Origin: Betaproteobacteria bacterium | Lineage (GTDB): Bacteria > Pseudomonadota > Gammaproteobacteria > Burkholderiales > CAIKXV01 | NCBI GenBank assembly: GCA_021298815.1 | Contig: JAJTHE010000037.1 | Span: forward strand, 124,001 to 188,000 | DNA length: 64,000 bases | Direction: 5' to 3' | In this document: one piece after another, positions 43,048 to 52,792 of the stretch | How positions within the stretch are numbered: position 1 is the first letter of the stretch | How the letters are laid out: every line of letters begins with the position of its first letter | Position numbers and translations under genes: made by a program | Notes under the pieces: generated by a model | Told to the model about the DNA's origin: nothing | The model's input: only the letters and a program-made list of their open reading frames with translations | The model's database searches: none

Positions 43048-44073
43048 ATGACCCAATCCCTGGCGCCCACCTTGCCACCGATCCTCTCGGACGCGAGCGA
43101 CGAGATACCGATCCTCGACCTGGCTGCGTACCTGCGCGGCGATCCGGGCGAGCGCGAGCGGATCGCCGCGCACCTGCGGCACATCTTCGAGCGCGTCGGC
43201 TTCTACTTCATCACGAACCACGGCGTGCCGCAGTCGCTCATCGATCGCATGTTCGAGGAAGTGAAGCGCTTCCATGCGCAACCGCTGGACGCGAAGCTGC
43301 GCGTGAAGATCAACCAGCACAACGTCGGCTACATGCCGATGCGTGGTGCGACGACGCGGCACAGCCAGATCAGCACCAACAACAAGCCGAACGTGAACGA
43401 GGCGTTCTTCGCCAAGCGCGACCTGCCGCCCGACCATCCCGATGTCGTGGCAGGCAAGCCGTTCCGCTGCGCGAACCAGTGGCCGGAAGACCTGCCCGGG
43501 TTCCGCGAGACCATCGTCGCCTACCAGCAGGCCCTCGAGTCCCTGGGCAAGGCATTGCTCCCGGCGTATGCGCTGGCGCTGGACCTGCCGGCCGACACGT
43601 TCGACGAGGGCTTCCGAGAGCCCACCTACACCCTGCGCATGACGCACTATCCGCAACAGCCGCCCGACGGGGAGAACGAGGGCGAGTTCGGCCTGGCGCC
43701 GCATACCGACACGTCGTTCATGACGCTGCTTGCGCAGAACCGCATCCCCGGCCTCGCGATCCGCCTGCCGTCGGGCAAGTGGATCGATGCACCGGCGATC
43801 GAGGGCGCCTTCCTGGTGAACGGGGGCGACATGCTGCGTCGCTGGACCAACGACCGCTTCCTGGCCACGCCGCACAAGGTGGTGAACCGCAGCGGCCAGG
43901 AGCGCTACGCGATCCCGTTCTTCTTCGACTGTTCGACCGAATACGTCATGACCCCGTTCGAGAACTGCGTCGCAGCGGAACGACCGCTCCGGTACGATCC
44001 CATGACCTACGTCGAGTACATCACATGGTACAGAAACCAGAACTTCGCCCATGCGCAGTTGAAGGAAGCATGA
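43048..44073 (+). CDS. 2-oxoglutarate/Fe(II)-dependent oxygenase, isopenicillin N synthase family
   Basis: A 341-residue non-haem iron oxygenase. The N-terminal region has IPILDLAAYLRG and FYFITNHGVPQSLI; the iron ligands are H219 and D221 (APHTDTSF) and H276 (ATPHKVVN); the 2-oxoglutarate-binding arginine is R286. The usual RXS motif reads RYA, with alanine for serine, which may weaken co-substrate binding. It hydroxylates or desaturates an unknown substrate, oxidising 2-oxoglutarate to succinate. It is flanked by two Bug receptors: 33 bases after the first, and overlapping the second by four (ATGA). Confidence 0.86.
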   Translation: MTQSLAPTLPPILSDASDEIPILDLAAYLRGDPGERERIAAHLRHIFERVGFYFITNHGVPQSLIDRMFEEVKRFHAQPLDAKLRVKINQHNVGYMPMRGATTRHSQISTNNKPNVNEAFFAKRDLPPDHPDVVAGKPFRCANQWPEDLPGFRETIVAYQQALESLGKALLPAYALALDLPADTFDEGFREPTYTLRMTHYPQQPPDGENEGEFGLAPHTDTSFMTLLAQNRIPGLAIRLPSGKWIDAPAIEGAFLVNGGDMLRRWTNDRFLATPHKVVNRSGQERYAIPFFFDCSTEYVMTPFENCVAAERPLRYDPMTYVEYITWYRNQNFAHAQLKEA

Positions 44074-45062
44074 CCCGGCAATCCTGCACGGCGATGCTCG
44101 CACGGTCAGGACTGCTCGCGCTGCTCGGACCGCTCACCATGGGCGCGCTTCCCGCGTTCGCCCAGGCGTATCCCGCCAAGCCCGTGCGCATCATCGTGCC
44201 GTTCGCGGCGGGCGGTTCCGCGGATACGCTGATCCGGCAGCTCACGCCCGCGCTCTCCGAAGGCTGGGGACAACCGATCCTGGTCGATGCGCGGCCCGGC
44301 GCCACAGGCGCGATCGGCGCCGACTTCGTCGCACGCCAGCCGCCGGACGGCCATACGCTGCTGATGACCTCGAGCGCGTTCTCGACCTCACCCGCGCTCA
44401 ACCTCAATTTGCCGTTCGACATCTTCCGCGACTTCACCCCGATCATCGGCGTGTCGAACGCGCCGCAGCTGCTGATCGTGCATCCGTCGCTGCCGGTGCG
44501 GTCGGTGAAGGAGCTGGTCGCGTTCGCGAAGAAGCGCCCGGACGAGCTCGGGCTTGCCACCGGCGGCATCGGTTCGACCGGCCACCTCGGCGGCGCGGTG
44601 TTCAGCGAGCTGGCCGGCATCCGGCTGCTCCACGTGCCCTACAAGTCCAATCCGTTCGCCAACGCCGCGGTGATGGCGGGCGAGGCACCGATCATGTTCG
44701 ACCAACTGTCGACCGCGGTGCCCCATGTCCAGGCGAAGAAGGTTCGCGCGCTGGCGATCACCTCGGCGAAGCGCAACGCGCTGCTGCCCGACGTGCCGAC
44801 GATGGCCGAGGCAGGCTTCGGCGCGTACCAGGCCAGCATCTGGCAGGGACTGCTCGGGCCGGCAGGGTTGTCGAAGGACGTGGTGGCGCGGGTGAACACG
44901 GACATGAACCGGGTGCTTGCGCTGCCGGAGACCCGGGAACGCCTGGCCAGGCTGGGGCTCGATGTGTTCGGCGGCACCCCCGAGGCGCTGGCGGCACGCA
45001 TGAAGGCCGAGCTGGCGACGGCGCGCAATGCGGTGAAAGCGACGGGGATCAAGGCGGAGTAA
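44070..45062 (+). CDS. Bug/TctC-family solute receptor
   Basis: A 330-residue periplasmic receptor. Signal RSGLLALLGPLTMGALPAFA, then KPVRIIVPFAAGGSADT, VDARPGATGAIGAD and GHTLLMTSSA. VENRPGAGG is replaced by VDARPGATG. The ATG overlaps the oxygenase stop (ATGA) with AAGGA just before, so translation is coupled. It converges on the Bug gene at 45118-46083 across 55 bases with no clear terminator. Confidence 0.92.
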   Translation: MTRQSCTAMLARSGLLALLGPLTMGALPAFAQAYPAKPVRIIVPFAAGGSADTLIRQLTPALSEGWGQPILVDARPGATGAIGADFVARQPPDGHTLLMTSSAFSTSPALNLNLPFDIFRDFTPIIGVSNAPQLLIVHPSLPVRSVKELVAFAKKRPDELGLATGGIGSTGHLGGAVFSELAGIRLLHVPYKSNPFANAAVMAGEAPIMFDQLSTAVPHVQAKKVRALAITSAKRNALLPDVPTMAEAGFGAYQASIWQGLLGPAGLSKDVVARVNTDMNRVLALPETRERLARLGLDVFGGTPEALAARMKAELATARNAVKATGIKAE

Positions 45063-45117
45063 CAGGGAACAACGGCTGCCGCGTGCTCACCGCAAAAGCC
45101 AGCGCCTCAGCGGTCTC

Positions 45118-46083
45118 TCACTCCTGCCGCAACCCCAGGCTCTTCACCAGCCTGCCCCATCGGTCGTGTTCGCTCCGGATCAGTGCATCGACCGCCTGCG
45201 GGCTGCTGCCGACGATCTCCGCACCCTCGCGCGCGAGGTTCTTCGAGGTGTCGCTCTGCCGCAACACCTGGAGGATCTCGCGGTTCAGGCGCTCGACCAC
45301 CGGCACCGGCGTACCGCGCGGCGCGAGCACGGCGTGCCACTGCGTCACGGCGAAATCCGGAACACCGCTTTCGATCATCGTCGGGATGTCGGGTGCGGCT
45401 TGCGCCCGTTCCCGGCCGGTAGTGGCCAACGCCCTGAGGCGGTCGGATTTCGTGTAGGGCAAGGCCGAGGGCAGCGTCAGGATGCCGAGTTGGACCTGGT
45501 TCGCCAGAAGGTCGGCGAAGGCGGCACCTGCGCCCTTGTAGGGCACGTGGACCATGTCGATGCGAGCGGTCGACTTGATCAGTTCGCCAACCAGGTGCAC
45601 CAGGCTGCCTTCGCCCTGGGAACCGAAGTTGAGCTTGCCCGGGTTTCCCTTGGCATGCGCGATCAGGTCGCGGATCGACCTCACGGGCAACGAGGCATGT
45701 ACGACGACCGCATACGGCGCCGTGGAAACCTGGGCCACGCCGGAGAAGTCGCGCAGCGGATCGTAGGGCACGCGATACATGTGCGCTCGCACGACGAAGG
45801 TCGCGCTCGCCATCAGCAGGGTGTAGCCGTCCGCCCGTGCGCGTGCGACGAACTCAGTGGCGATGTCGCCGCCGGCGCCGGCGCGATTCTCGACGACGAC
45901 CGGCTGTCCCATCGAATCGCCGATCAGCGCGACGACCGATCTGCCGATCAGGTCAAGCCCGCCACCCGGCCCGGAAGGCACGACGAGGCGAAGCGGCTTG
46001 ACCGGAAACTGCTGCGCGCCGACGCCCGCAGCAGGCAACATCGCCGCCAGACCCATGGCGGCCGGTACGATCCATGCGTTCAT
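45118..46083 (-). CDS. Bug/TctC-family solute receptor
   Basis: A 321-residue periplasmic receptor with signal PAAMGLAAMLPAAGVGA, then VKPLRLVVPSGPGGGLD, VENRAGAGGDIATE and GYTLLMASAT. The first loop PSGPGGG differs from the common PFAAGG. ATG at 46083 with GGAGGAG upstream. It follows the CMD-like and Gfo/Idh-like genes on the same strand, 70 bases after the first, and may belong to their operon. Confidence 0.92.
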   Translation of the reverse strand: MNAWIVPAAMGLAAMLPAAGVGAQQFPVKPLRLVVPSGPGGGLDLIGRSVVALIGDSMGQPVVVENRAGAGGDIATEFVARARADGYTLLMASATFVVRAHMYRVPYDPLRDFSGVAQVSTAPYAVVVHASLPVRSIRDLIAHAKGNPGKLNFGSQGEGSLVHLVGELIKSTARIDMVHVPYKGAGAAFADLLANQVQLGILTLPSALPYTKSDRLRALATTGRERAQAAPDIPTMIESGVPDFAVTQWHAVLAPRGTPVPVVERLNREILQVLRQSDTSKNLAREGAEIVGSSPQAVDALIRSEHDRWGRLVKSLGLRQE

Positions 46084-46153
46084 CCGGACTCCTCCTGTTC
46101 AGGGACTCTGCGGCCCCTTCCCATGCCCCCTGCCCGACGGGCGGCCTGCGACT

Positions 46154-46585
46154 TCAGCCTGCCGCGTCACCTTTCCCCGATGCGGCGTCCTCCTGCCTGA
46201 TCTCTTCCATCGCCTCAAGCATGCAGGTCACGCCGTAGGTCAGGACCTTCGTTCCGCATGGATTCACGCAGACCATCAGCGCCTCTGCGATCTCCTCGGG
46301 CTTGAGGCCCAGCCTGAGCCCCTTCTTCAGATGCTGCCGCAGGTGCGGCTGGTTCACCGGGTTCGACATCTCCACCGCGAGGGCGACGATGTGGAACAGC
46401 TCGTGCATCCGCTCGTCGAACAGCCGCGGCTTCTGGCGCACGACGTAGTCCATGTGCAGGAGCATCTCGACATAGTCGGGGAAGTGCTCCGCCAGGTAGG
46501 CATGGGCCGGATAGCGCCGGCCGCGCCGGGCTGCCATTGCGTCGGCGAGCGATCGCGCGTCCGCCGGGGTGGTGGGTGTGGACAT
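46154..46585 (-). CDS. Carboxymuconolactone decarboxylase-like (AhpD-fold) protein
   Basis: A 143-residue helical protein of the CMD/AhpD fold: FDERMHELFHIVALAVEMSNPVNQP then HLRQHLKKGLRLGLKPEEIAEAL, which is the family's core helix pair. The catalytic cysteine expected near the first helix is missing (VNQPHLRQH rather than a C-bearing CxxH-like turn), although cysteines appear later (CVNPCG). Activity is therefore uncertain. Its ATG at 46585 lies 11 bases after the Gfo/Idh stop, and the Bug gene follows. Confidence 0.75.
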   Translation of the reverse strand: MSTPTTPADARSLADAMAARRGRRYPAHAYLAEHFPDYVEMLLHMDYVVRQKPRLFDERMHELFHIVALAVEMSNPVNQPHLRQHLKKGLRLGLKPEEIAEALMVCVNPCGTKVLTYGVTCMLEAMEEIRQEDAASGKGDAAG

Positions 46586-46596
46586 GCTCGTTCCTT

Positions 46597-47712
46597 TCAG
46601 GTGCAGGCGGGCTGCAAGGCGATGGCCGCCCGGGTCTTCACGGCTTCCTCGATGGCGAGCGTCACCTCGACCGTGCGGCGGGCCTCGGCCGCGCGCGGCA
46701 GGATGCAGGGTCGCCCGGTCGCGAGGTAGTCGAGCCAGCTCCGGGTCTCGTCGGCCTGCGGCCCCCAGAAATCGCCCAGCGCGAAGTCGCCGGAGGACGA
46801 GGTTCCGATGAACGCGAGGTTGATGTCGTGCCCTGGAACGTAGCCGTGGCGCACGCCCTTGTTCGTGTACAGCAGGTGCTCGCGATGCTCTTCGTCGAGC
46901 AGCAGGACGCCCTCGGTCCCGAGGAGCTCGATGCGCGGGCTCTGGCCCATGCTGGGGTACTTCTCCGGCAGCGCGTAGTCGACGCCGAGGTTCACCACCG
47001 CACCGTCGGCGAAGGTCAGCAGCGCCCAGGTGAGGTCTTCCGCGCTGTAGCCGGCCTCGTGGAAGACACCCTTCTGTCCGCGTGCAACCACCTCGACCGG
47101 CTCGTTGCCTTCGAGGAACCAGCCGATCAGGTCGACGTAGTAGGTCAGCACATCGAGAACGGGCGTCGCGTGCGCCGAACGCTTCAGGATCTGGAAGGCC
47201 TGCGCGCGCGAGTTGTAGACACGGGCGTGCCCCCCGAGCGTGCGGCCGAGGCAGCCGCGGTTGATGTACTCCTTGGCCAGCACGTAGGAGCGGGTGAAGC
47301 GCTTCGTGTAACCGATGAACAGATCGCCGGCATGCTCGGCCACGGCAGCCTCGATGGCCCGCGCGTCCTCGCTGGTGAGTGCAAGCGGCTTCTCGACCAG
47401 CACCGGCTTGCCCAGGGACAGCGCATGGATCACCGGCTCCGCGTGCGCATACTCCGGCGTCGAAACGACCACGACGTCGACATCGGGGTGCTCGATCACT
47501 TCGGCCGGCCGGACACTGCTGAACTGCGCGCCGACCTTGTCCGCCACGAAACGGGCACGGTCGGCATCCGTGTCCGCCACGGCCATGAATCGCACCGCTG
47601 CATGCATGGCGGCCACGCTGGCGCGCTGCGTCCCCATGCGGCCGGCTCCGACGAAGCCCACACCCATGCTGCGGCGATCGCGGATCGCCGCCAGGCGCTG
47701 TTCGCACTTCAT
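46597..47712 (-). CDS. Gfo/Idh/MocA-family NAD(P)-dependent oxidoreductase
   Basis: A 371-residue dehydrogenase. Rossmann motif GVGFVGAGRMGTQRAS near residue 16, the EKP motif in VLVEKPLALTSEDA, and a C-terminal sheet domain with a likely catalytic lysine/histidine region around ARVYNSRAQAFQILKRSAH. These enzymes oxidise or reduce sugars, inositols or sugar acids. ATG at 47712 follows GGAGGAG. It is the first gene of a run with the CMD-like and Bug genes and lies 192 bases downstream of jetD on the same strand. Confidence 0.86.
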   Translation of the reverse strand: MKCEQRLAAIRDRRSMGVGFVGAGRMGTQRASVAAMHAAVRFMAVADTDADRARFVADKVGAQFSSVRPAEVIEHPDVDVVVVSTPEYAHAEPVIHALSLGKPVLVEKPLALTSEDARAIEAAVAEHAGDLFIGYTKRFTRSYVLAKEYINRGCLGRTLGGHARVYNSRAQAFQILKRSAHATPVLDVLTYYVDLIGWFLEGNEPVEVVARGQKGVFHEAGYSAEDLTWALLTFADGAVVNLGVDYALPEKYPSMGQSPRIELLGTEGVLLLDEEHREHLLYTNKGVRHGYVPGHDINLAFIGTSSSGDFALGDFWGPQADETRSWLDYLATGRPCILPRAAEARRTVEVTLAIEEAVKTRAAIALQPACT

Positions 47713-47904
47713 GCTGGTCTCCTCCAGACCTGTACGGTCCGCGACACGCGTGATCGCGGTCTTGTGTTTCCGACACTCTACCATCGGCAGGACAGGAGGG
47801 CGAAGCCGGTCGATGCCCTGCGGTACCGATGCCGCCGCTCAGTCCGCCGGTGGACTCGGAAGAAGCTTCCGTGCCAGAAGCCCTCGATGTCTGCGCCGGG
47901 AAAG

Positions 47905-49128
47905 CTACCCTCCCCGGGCCCCGAAGGCTTCCTGGTCCACGAACCTTCCGAAGGCACGAAGCTGTTCGAGCAACACCTCGTCCGCATAGGGACACCCCGT
48001 CCTGCCCGGGTCGACCTGCCCGCCCTTGTTCGCAGTCTCCGGTGCATGACCGCCACCGGAAGCGACGATGCCCGACAGATCGGAATAGCCTGGCTGCCAT
48101 GCGCCCGCATCCGGGAACACTTCGCGCAGGCTGGCCAGGATCTGCATGCCGGCGAAGTCGAAGTCACCGAAGAACCTGACCGGTATCTCCGCCCGGTCGA
48201 ACAGCCAACTGCCAACCGCGGTGAGGCCCACGGACGCGGACGGTTCCAGCGCGAGCGTGTCGCCATGCCCGGCCCGCAGGTAGACGCGGCAGCCTTCGCG
48301 ATGACGCAGGCGCCGTGCGCTTCCCTTGAAGCCTGCCGCGTAGACCAGCAGGCTATGCCGCCACGCCGGTCGCCGCGTATCCGCCATGCGTTCGAAGGTC
48401 ACCAGGTTCTCGACGAACAGGGCCTCTTCGATGGCGGGGGGCACGTCGACCAGCAGCTGGATAGGCACCTCCCAGAACTGCCCGCGCGATGCGCCCATCA
48501 GCCGCAGCAGTTCCTCCCTCGCGTCGAGCACTTTCGATCGGCCGTGGAACACCCGGGCGGACGCCTCGCGCAGCGGCATCGCCACGCCGGACCGGCAGAG
48601 TTCGCGCAGCGCGTACAGGCATCGCATCGCCTCGTCCACCGGCACCGTGGCCAGCGCGGGCAGGGGACTGCGGCCGAGGTAGTCCACCAGGGCCTGCCCG
48701 GTTCCATCGCCGTCGTCGGGCCATTGCCGTTCCAGGTGCGCCACCAGCCGGCGCTGCCAGCGGCAGGCCAGGGGCTGGTGACCGGCCCACCGAGCCAGCG
48801 CATCGAAATCGACCAGCGCCAGCCGCGGGTTCCGATCGGCGAACCCGGCGAACGCGCGCGCCGGCCCGAGGTCCAGCCGCACCCAGCCCGTGCCCGCCAG
48901 CTCTCGCAGCAGCATCTCCACCCGGCGCACCACTTCGGCATCGACCTGGCCGTGAAGCTCGGGCAGTTCGCGCGCGTCCAGTCTCAGGCGCGCGCGGTGC
49001 AGCCCGTCCGTACGGTCCGCCCTGCTCAACAGGCGCATGGCCAGGCGCAGCAGCATCGGGTCTCGCTGCGGGCCGGTTCCATCGACGGCAAAGCCCGGCT
49101 CGGCCGGGACAGGCTCAGGCCTCTCCAC
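47905..49128 (-). CDS. jetD: JetD, TOPRIM-like nuclease of the Wadjet system
   Basis: A 407-residue DUF2220-type protein. The TOPRIM-like core shows VENLVTFERMAD (E) and RFFGDFDFAGMQIL (D-x-D), as in topoisomerase VI subunit A. In Wadjet, JetD cleaves small circular DNA after the SMC motor recognises it. The start is a GTG at 49128 that overlaps the jetC end by 14 bases. It is the last gene of the four-gene operon. The rest of the N-terminal half is the poorly conserved region typical of the family. Confidence 0.87.
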   Translation of the reverse strand: MERPEPVPAEPGFAVDGTGPQRDPMLLRLAMRLLSRADRTDGLHRARLRLDARELPELHGQVDAEVVRRVEMLLRELAGTGWVRLDLGPARAFAGFADRNPRLALVDFDALARWAGHQPLACRWQRRLVAHLERQWPDDGDGTGQALVDYLGRSPLPALATVPVDEAMRCLYALRELCRSGVAMPLREASARVFHGRSKVLDAREELLRLMGASRGQFWEVPIQLLVDVPPAIEEALFVENLVTFERMADTRRPAWRHSLLVYAAGFKGSARRLRHREGCRVYLRAGHGDTLALEPSASVGLTAVGSWLFDRAEIPVRFFGDFDFAGMQILASLREVFPDAGAWQPGYSDLSGIVASGGGHAPETANKGGQVDPGRTGCPYADEVLLEQLRAFGRFVDQEAFGARGG

Positions 49129-52100
49129 CTGTCACCGAACCTGCGACGTCGCTGCCGTCGAGCATCCCGTGGCCTCGTTGGACGGCCTCGTGCGCGAGGC
49201 GGCCCGATTCCCGCGCCTTCTGCGCATGCTCTGCCCAGAGCCGGGCGAGCGGATCGCGCTTGAGCGTCTTCTCCTGCACCTCGCTCACGAACAGCTCGAC
49301 GCCGTCGCGCGATGCGAGCACCTTGGAGAAGGTGAACTCCTTCTCGAACTCGGGCTTGACCGCGCCCGACTTCGAGGTCGGCATCGCCACGACCAGCTGC
49401 AGTCCGAGGCTGCGGGAAAGGAACTGCAGCACACTGCGCGATCGCGACTCGTCCATCTTCGAGAACGCCTCGTCCGACAGCATCAGGCGCAGCGCCGGCG
49501 CGCCGCGGCGGTCACGGCCGAAGTGCCCGAGCGCGTGCGCGAGCACCGCCGAGCGGATCACGTAGAACGGCGTCTCGAGTTCCCCGCCGGAGCCGGTGCC
49601 CCAGGTGGACAGCCGCGTCTGCCCCACCGGGCTGTTGCGGACGATGTCGTAGCGGCGGTAGTTGCGGTAGTCGGCCAGCTCCTTCAGTGCGCGCTCCGAG
49701 GCACCCTGGTCGTTGGCCAGCAGCAGCCGCCGGATCTCCTGCGCCGTCTGGCGATGCTCGTCGCCCAGACGGGGCGATTCGAAGATGGAACCGGTGTCCT
49801 TCTCGAGGCTGTCCACCAGCCCTTCCATCGCCTCGAAGAACTCGAACACCTTCTGCAGCCGCGGCACCCAGGCCCATTCGAGTTCGAACGTATCCGTGCC
49901 GAAGCGGATGTTCTTCAGTTCGCGGTTGAGCTTCTGCAGCGTCGATGCGCCCTGCCGGACCTCGTCGCGGACCTTGAAGCAGAAGCTGGTGGTGAACACG
50001 GCGTTGAAGCCGGACTCCGCCTCGCGCAACCGGGCGACGTTCTCCGCCAGGCCGATCGAGCGCTGGCGGCGTATCTGCTCGCCGACCACGCCCTTCAGCC
50101 GGATCACCGGCGGCAGCACTTCCTCGATGCGCTCGAAGCTGCGCGGCGGGTCCGCATAGAGGAAACGCTCCTGGTCGTTGCGCACGCCTATCAGGTAGGC
50201 CTGGACGCTTGACGAGACCTCGCGCAGCGAAGCCGGCAGCCGGTCGACCAGAACGCCCACGCGATGGCGCAGCGCATCCAGCGTGACGTCGGCGCTGTCC
50301 GCGAGCTGGCGTGACTCTTCATGCAACTGGGCCTCGGTGGCGAGCTCGGGCGCACCCCGCACGAAGCGGCTGGCCCAAGCCAGCGCAGCGGTGCGGTCGG
50401 CCTGCAGGCCGGGGATGCGCTCGAGCAGCCCTTTCTCGCGCGTGCGCAGGTCCTTCAGGGTCTTGTTGTTCTCGCCCACTTGAAGCATCTCGGCGTCGTA
50501 CGCATCCTTCGACCCGGAAATGCGGGCCTCGGTCTGCCGGCGTTGCCCCTCGAGGTCTTCGATGGAGGACAGGTCCAGCGCGGCCAGCGCGGTTGCCGCG
50601 CCGGCATACTGAGACTGGCACGCCCGCGCCGCCTCCATCAGCGGTGCCAGCGGCGTGAACGCCGCACCGTTGAACATGCGTGCCACCAGCATCAGCGACC
50701 GGTGCAGATCTTCCACCTCGCGCAGCCGGGCGGCCAGCCGTGCCACTTCCTGCACGCACCACGCCATTCGCCGCCGGCGCGTCGCCTCGCCGAAGGCCAG
50801 ATCGTGGTCGGCCACGCGGCACGCGAACATGCCGTAACCCCGGCTGCCGATGCCTTCCTCCATCAGGCCCTGCGGTGTCCGGGCGAGCTCCTCTTCGGAG
50901 TCGACCTTGCGCACCCGGCCGTACTGGGCCAGCAGGAAGGCCTTGGCGACCGGATGGATGCAGGTGAGCTCGTTCAGCACCGCACGCGCGTCCGGCGTGC
51001 GCCCCCGGGTGTCCTCGATCGCCTTGATGCCCTGCACGACCTTGGGCGAACGGACCGGGAACCTGCGCTTCACCAGCCGCGCGCAGGGCGCCTCGAACCC
51101 GGCCTCCACGATCAGCGCGAAACGATCACCGCCCATGTAGCCTTCCATCGCGTTCTGCCAGGTGCTGCCCTGCCTCGGCTCGACCAGCTGCGCCAGGATG
51201 TGCGGGCGCGCTGCGGGCAGTTCACGCTCGATCAGTTCCAGCGCCGCGCGCACGTCGTTCGGTGCCGGCGAGCGACCGGACTGGAGCAGCCGCAGTTCCG
51301 CATCGCACTGCGCACGCTCTTCCTCCATCGCGGAGCGCTGCTGCGCGGCCACGGACAGCGCCGTAAACACGGCGCCCGAGAGCGCATCGTCATGCCCGCG
51401 CAGGCCATGCTCGAGACGGCCGAGCGCAGCGTCAAAGGCCTCGAGGTCGAGGGCCGGGAACGCCGCGTCGAGCCTCGCCGCCTCGTCCAATGCCTGCTGC
51501 AACCCCGGCCATCGCCGCAGCACGCCCTCCGCGTCCGGGCGCAACTGCGCCACACCCGCATCGAGCGTCGGCGCCTGCGAGAGGTCCAGCGCGAGCAGCC
51601 GCTCGACCTGGACCAGCAGGCCGGCGAGGCCCTTCGCCGCCTGCTCGATGGCGGCCCCATGGCGGCGGAACTGCTCCTGCAGCGAGCGCACCTCGCTGTC
51701 CAGCGCGGCCTTGCGCTGCGCCACCTCGTTCGCAGCCAGCTTCGCCTTGATGCCGTCGAGCTGGTCGCCCAGCCGTGCCTGGTCCTCGCGCAGGCGCTGC
51801 AGCCGCTCCGCCAGCAGCTGATTGCGTTTCTCCTGGAACGAGGCCTGCCTGCGCACCGATTCAAGTTCGGCCTCGGCCTCGTCGAGTGCGCGGATCGCAT
51901 GCGCCATGGTGTGGACGACATAGCGGCGCGACTCGTCGATCACGCGAGCGGCTGCGTCCTGCACCCCCTCCAGCCGGTCGATGTTCTGCTGCAGCCGCTC
52001 GGCTTCGGCCTTCAGGCTGGCCATGGAGCGCATCAGTTCGCGCATCTTGTCGAGGTCGCGGCTGAAGTCGTGCGCATCGAGGATCTCGTCGCGCACCAGG

Positions 52101-52792
52101 TCGTTGACGTTGCCGAGCTCCTTGTACGCCATCGCCTTCACGATGGACTTCGCGGCGCGGAACGCCTCAGCCTCCGACAGCGCCGTCTTGCCCATCATCG
52201 CGCCGTACAGATGGGTGAGGTAGCTGCCCTTGTCCTCGAAGCGCTGCACGACCTCCGGGCCGACGCGCAGCTGGTGCTGCAGGTGCAGGTAGAGGTCCTG
52301 CAGGCGCACCGGCGCCTTCGGCACGCCATCGGCGGTGTGCGGCAGCAAGTGGTGCAACCCGATCGCCCGCCGGACGATGAAGAACAGGCTGCGCGACAGC
52401 ACTGCGCGTGCAGCGTCCTCGTGCGCCTCGACGCCGATCAGCGCGGTGAACGGCGCCGCCTTCTCGCCGGCGACGTCCGAGGCCTCGAACACCACCGCGA
52501 CGTAGCTGGTGGAGCGCTTGCGCAGGAAGACCCCGTCGGCCTGCTGGCCGAGCGCATAGGCGGCCAGCGTTCGCGGCTCCTTGCCGCCACGGCGACCCTG
52601 GGTGGACTCGTCCTGACCGATGTTGAACTGCACCAGGTGATGGTGCGCAGCGGTGAGCAGTGTCTGGATCGAATCGAGCAGGGTCGATTTCCCCGAGCCG
52701 GATTCACCCGTAAGCAGCACCGTGTCGGCGAACGGCCACTCCCGCCCCTCCAGCGTACCCCACTGCCAGGTGACGAGCCGGGCAATCTTCAC
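49115..52792 (-). CDS. jetC: JetC, SMC-like ATPase of the Wadjet system
   Basis: A 1225-residue SMC/MukB-like motor. Walker A GESGSGKS (29-36, K35) follows the first strand KIARLVTWQWGTLEGREWPF; long coiled coils with repeated Glu/Arg/Leu stretches fill residues 240-950; near the end come the signature GTGSGGELETPFYVI and Walker B LMLSDEAFSKMDE with the catalytic E. It extrudes DNA loops and, with JetABD, detects plasmids by their topology. A GTG start at 52792 overlaps the jetB stop (GTGA). Full length, intact. Confidence 0.9.
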   Translation of the reverse strand: MKIARLVTWQWGTLEGREWPFADTVLLTGESGSGKSTLLDSIQTLLTAAHHHLVQFNIGQDESTQGRRGGKEPRTLAAYALGQQADGVFLRKRSTSYVAVVFEASDVAGEKAAPFTALIGVEAHEDAARAVLSRSLFFIVRRAIGLHHLLPHTADGVPKAPVRLQDLYLHLQHQLRVGPEVVQRFEDKGSYLTHLYGAMMGKTALSEAEAFRAAKSIVKAMAYKELGNVNDLVRDEILDAHDFSRDLDKMRELMRSMASLKAEAERLQQNIDRLEGVQDAAARVIDESRRYVVHTMAHAIRALDEAEAELESVRRQASFQEKRNQLLAERLQRLREDQARLGDQLDGIKAKLAANEVAQRKAALDSEVRSLQEQFRRHGAAIEQAAKGLAGLLVQVERLLALDLSQAPTLDAGVAQLRPDAEGVLRRWPGLQQALDEAARLDAAFPALDLEAFDAALGRLEHGLRGHDDALSGAVFTALSVAAQQRSAMEEERAQCDAELRLLQSGRSPAPNDVRAALELIERELPAARPHILAQLVEPRQGSTWQNAMEGYMGGDRFALIVEAGFEAPCARLVKRRFPVRSPKVVQGIKAIEDTRGRTPDARAVLNELTCIHPVAKAFLLAQYGRVRKVDSEEELARTPQGLMEEGIGSRGYGMFACRVADHDLAFGEATRRRRMAWCVQEVARLAARLREVEDLHRSLMLVARMFNGAAFTPLAPLMEAARACQSQYAGAATALAALDLSSIEDLEGQRRQTEARISGSKDAYDAEMLQVGENNKTLKDLRTREKGLLERIPGLQADRTAALAWASRFVRGAPELATEAQLHEESRQLADSADVTLDALRHRVGVLVDRLPASLREVSSSVQAYLIGVRNDQERFLYADPPRSFERIEEVLPPVIRLKGVVGEQIRRQRSIGLAENVARLREAESGFNAVFTTSFCFKVRDEVRQGASTLQKLNRELKNIRFGTDTFELEWAWVPRLQKVFEFFEAMEGLVDSLEKDTGSIFESPRLGDEHRQTAQEIRRLLLANDQGASERALKELADYRNYRRYDIVRNSPVGQTRLSTWGTGSGGELETPFYVIRSAVLAHALGHFGRDRRGAPALRLMLSDEAFSKMDESRSRSVLQFLSRSLGLQLVVAMPTSKSGAVKPEFEKEFTFSKVLASRDGVELFVSEVQEKTLKRDPLARLWAEHAQKARESGRLAHEAVQRGHGMLDGSDVAGSVTGGEA

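Noticed and set aside
47713-47904. Possible extra small gene between jetD and the Gfo/Idh gene
   Set aside because: No frame there has a ribosome site or family sequence; it is more likely the promoter region of the Gfo/Idh operon.
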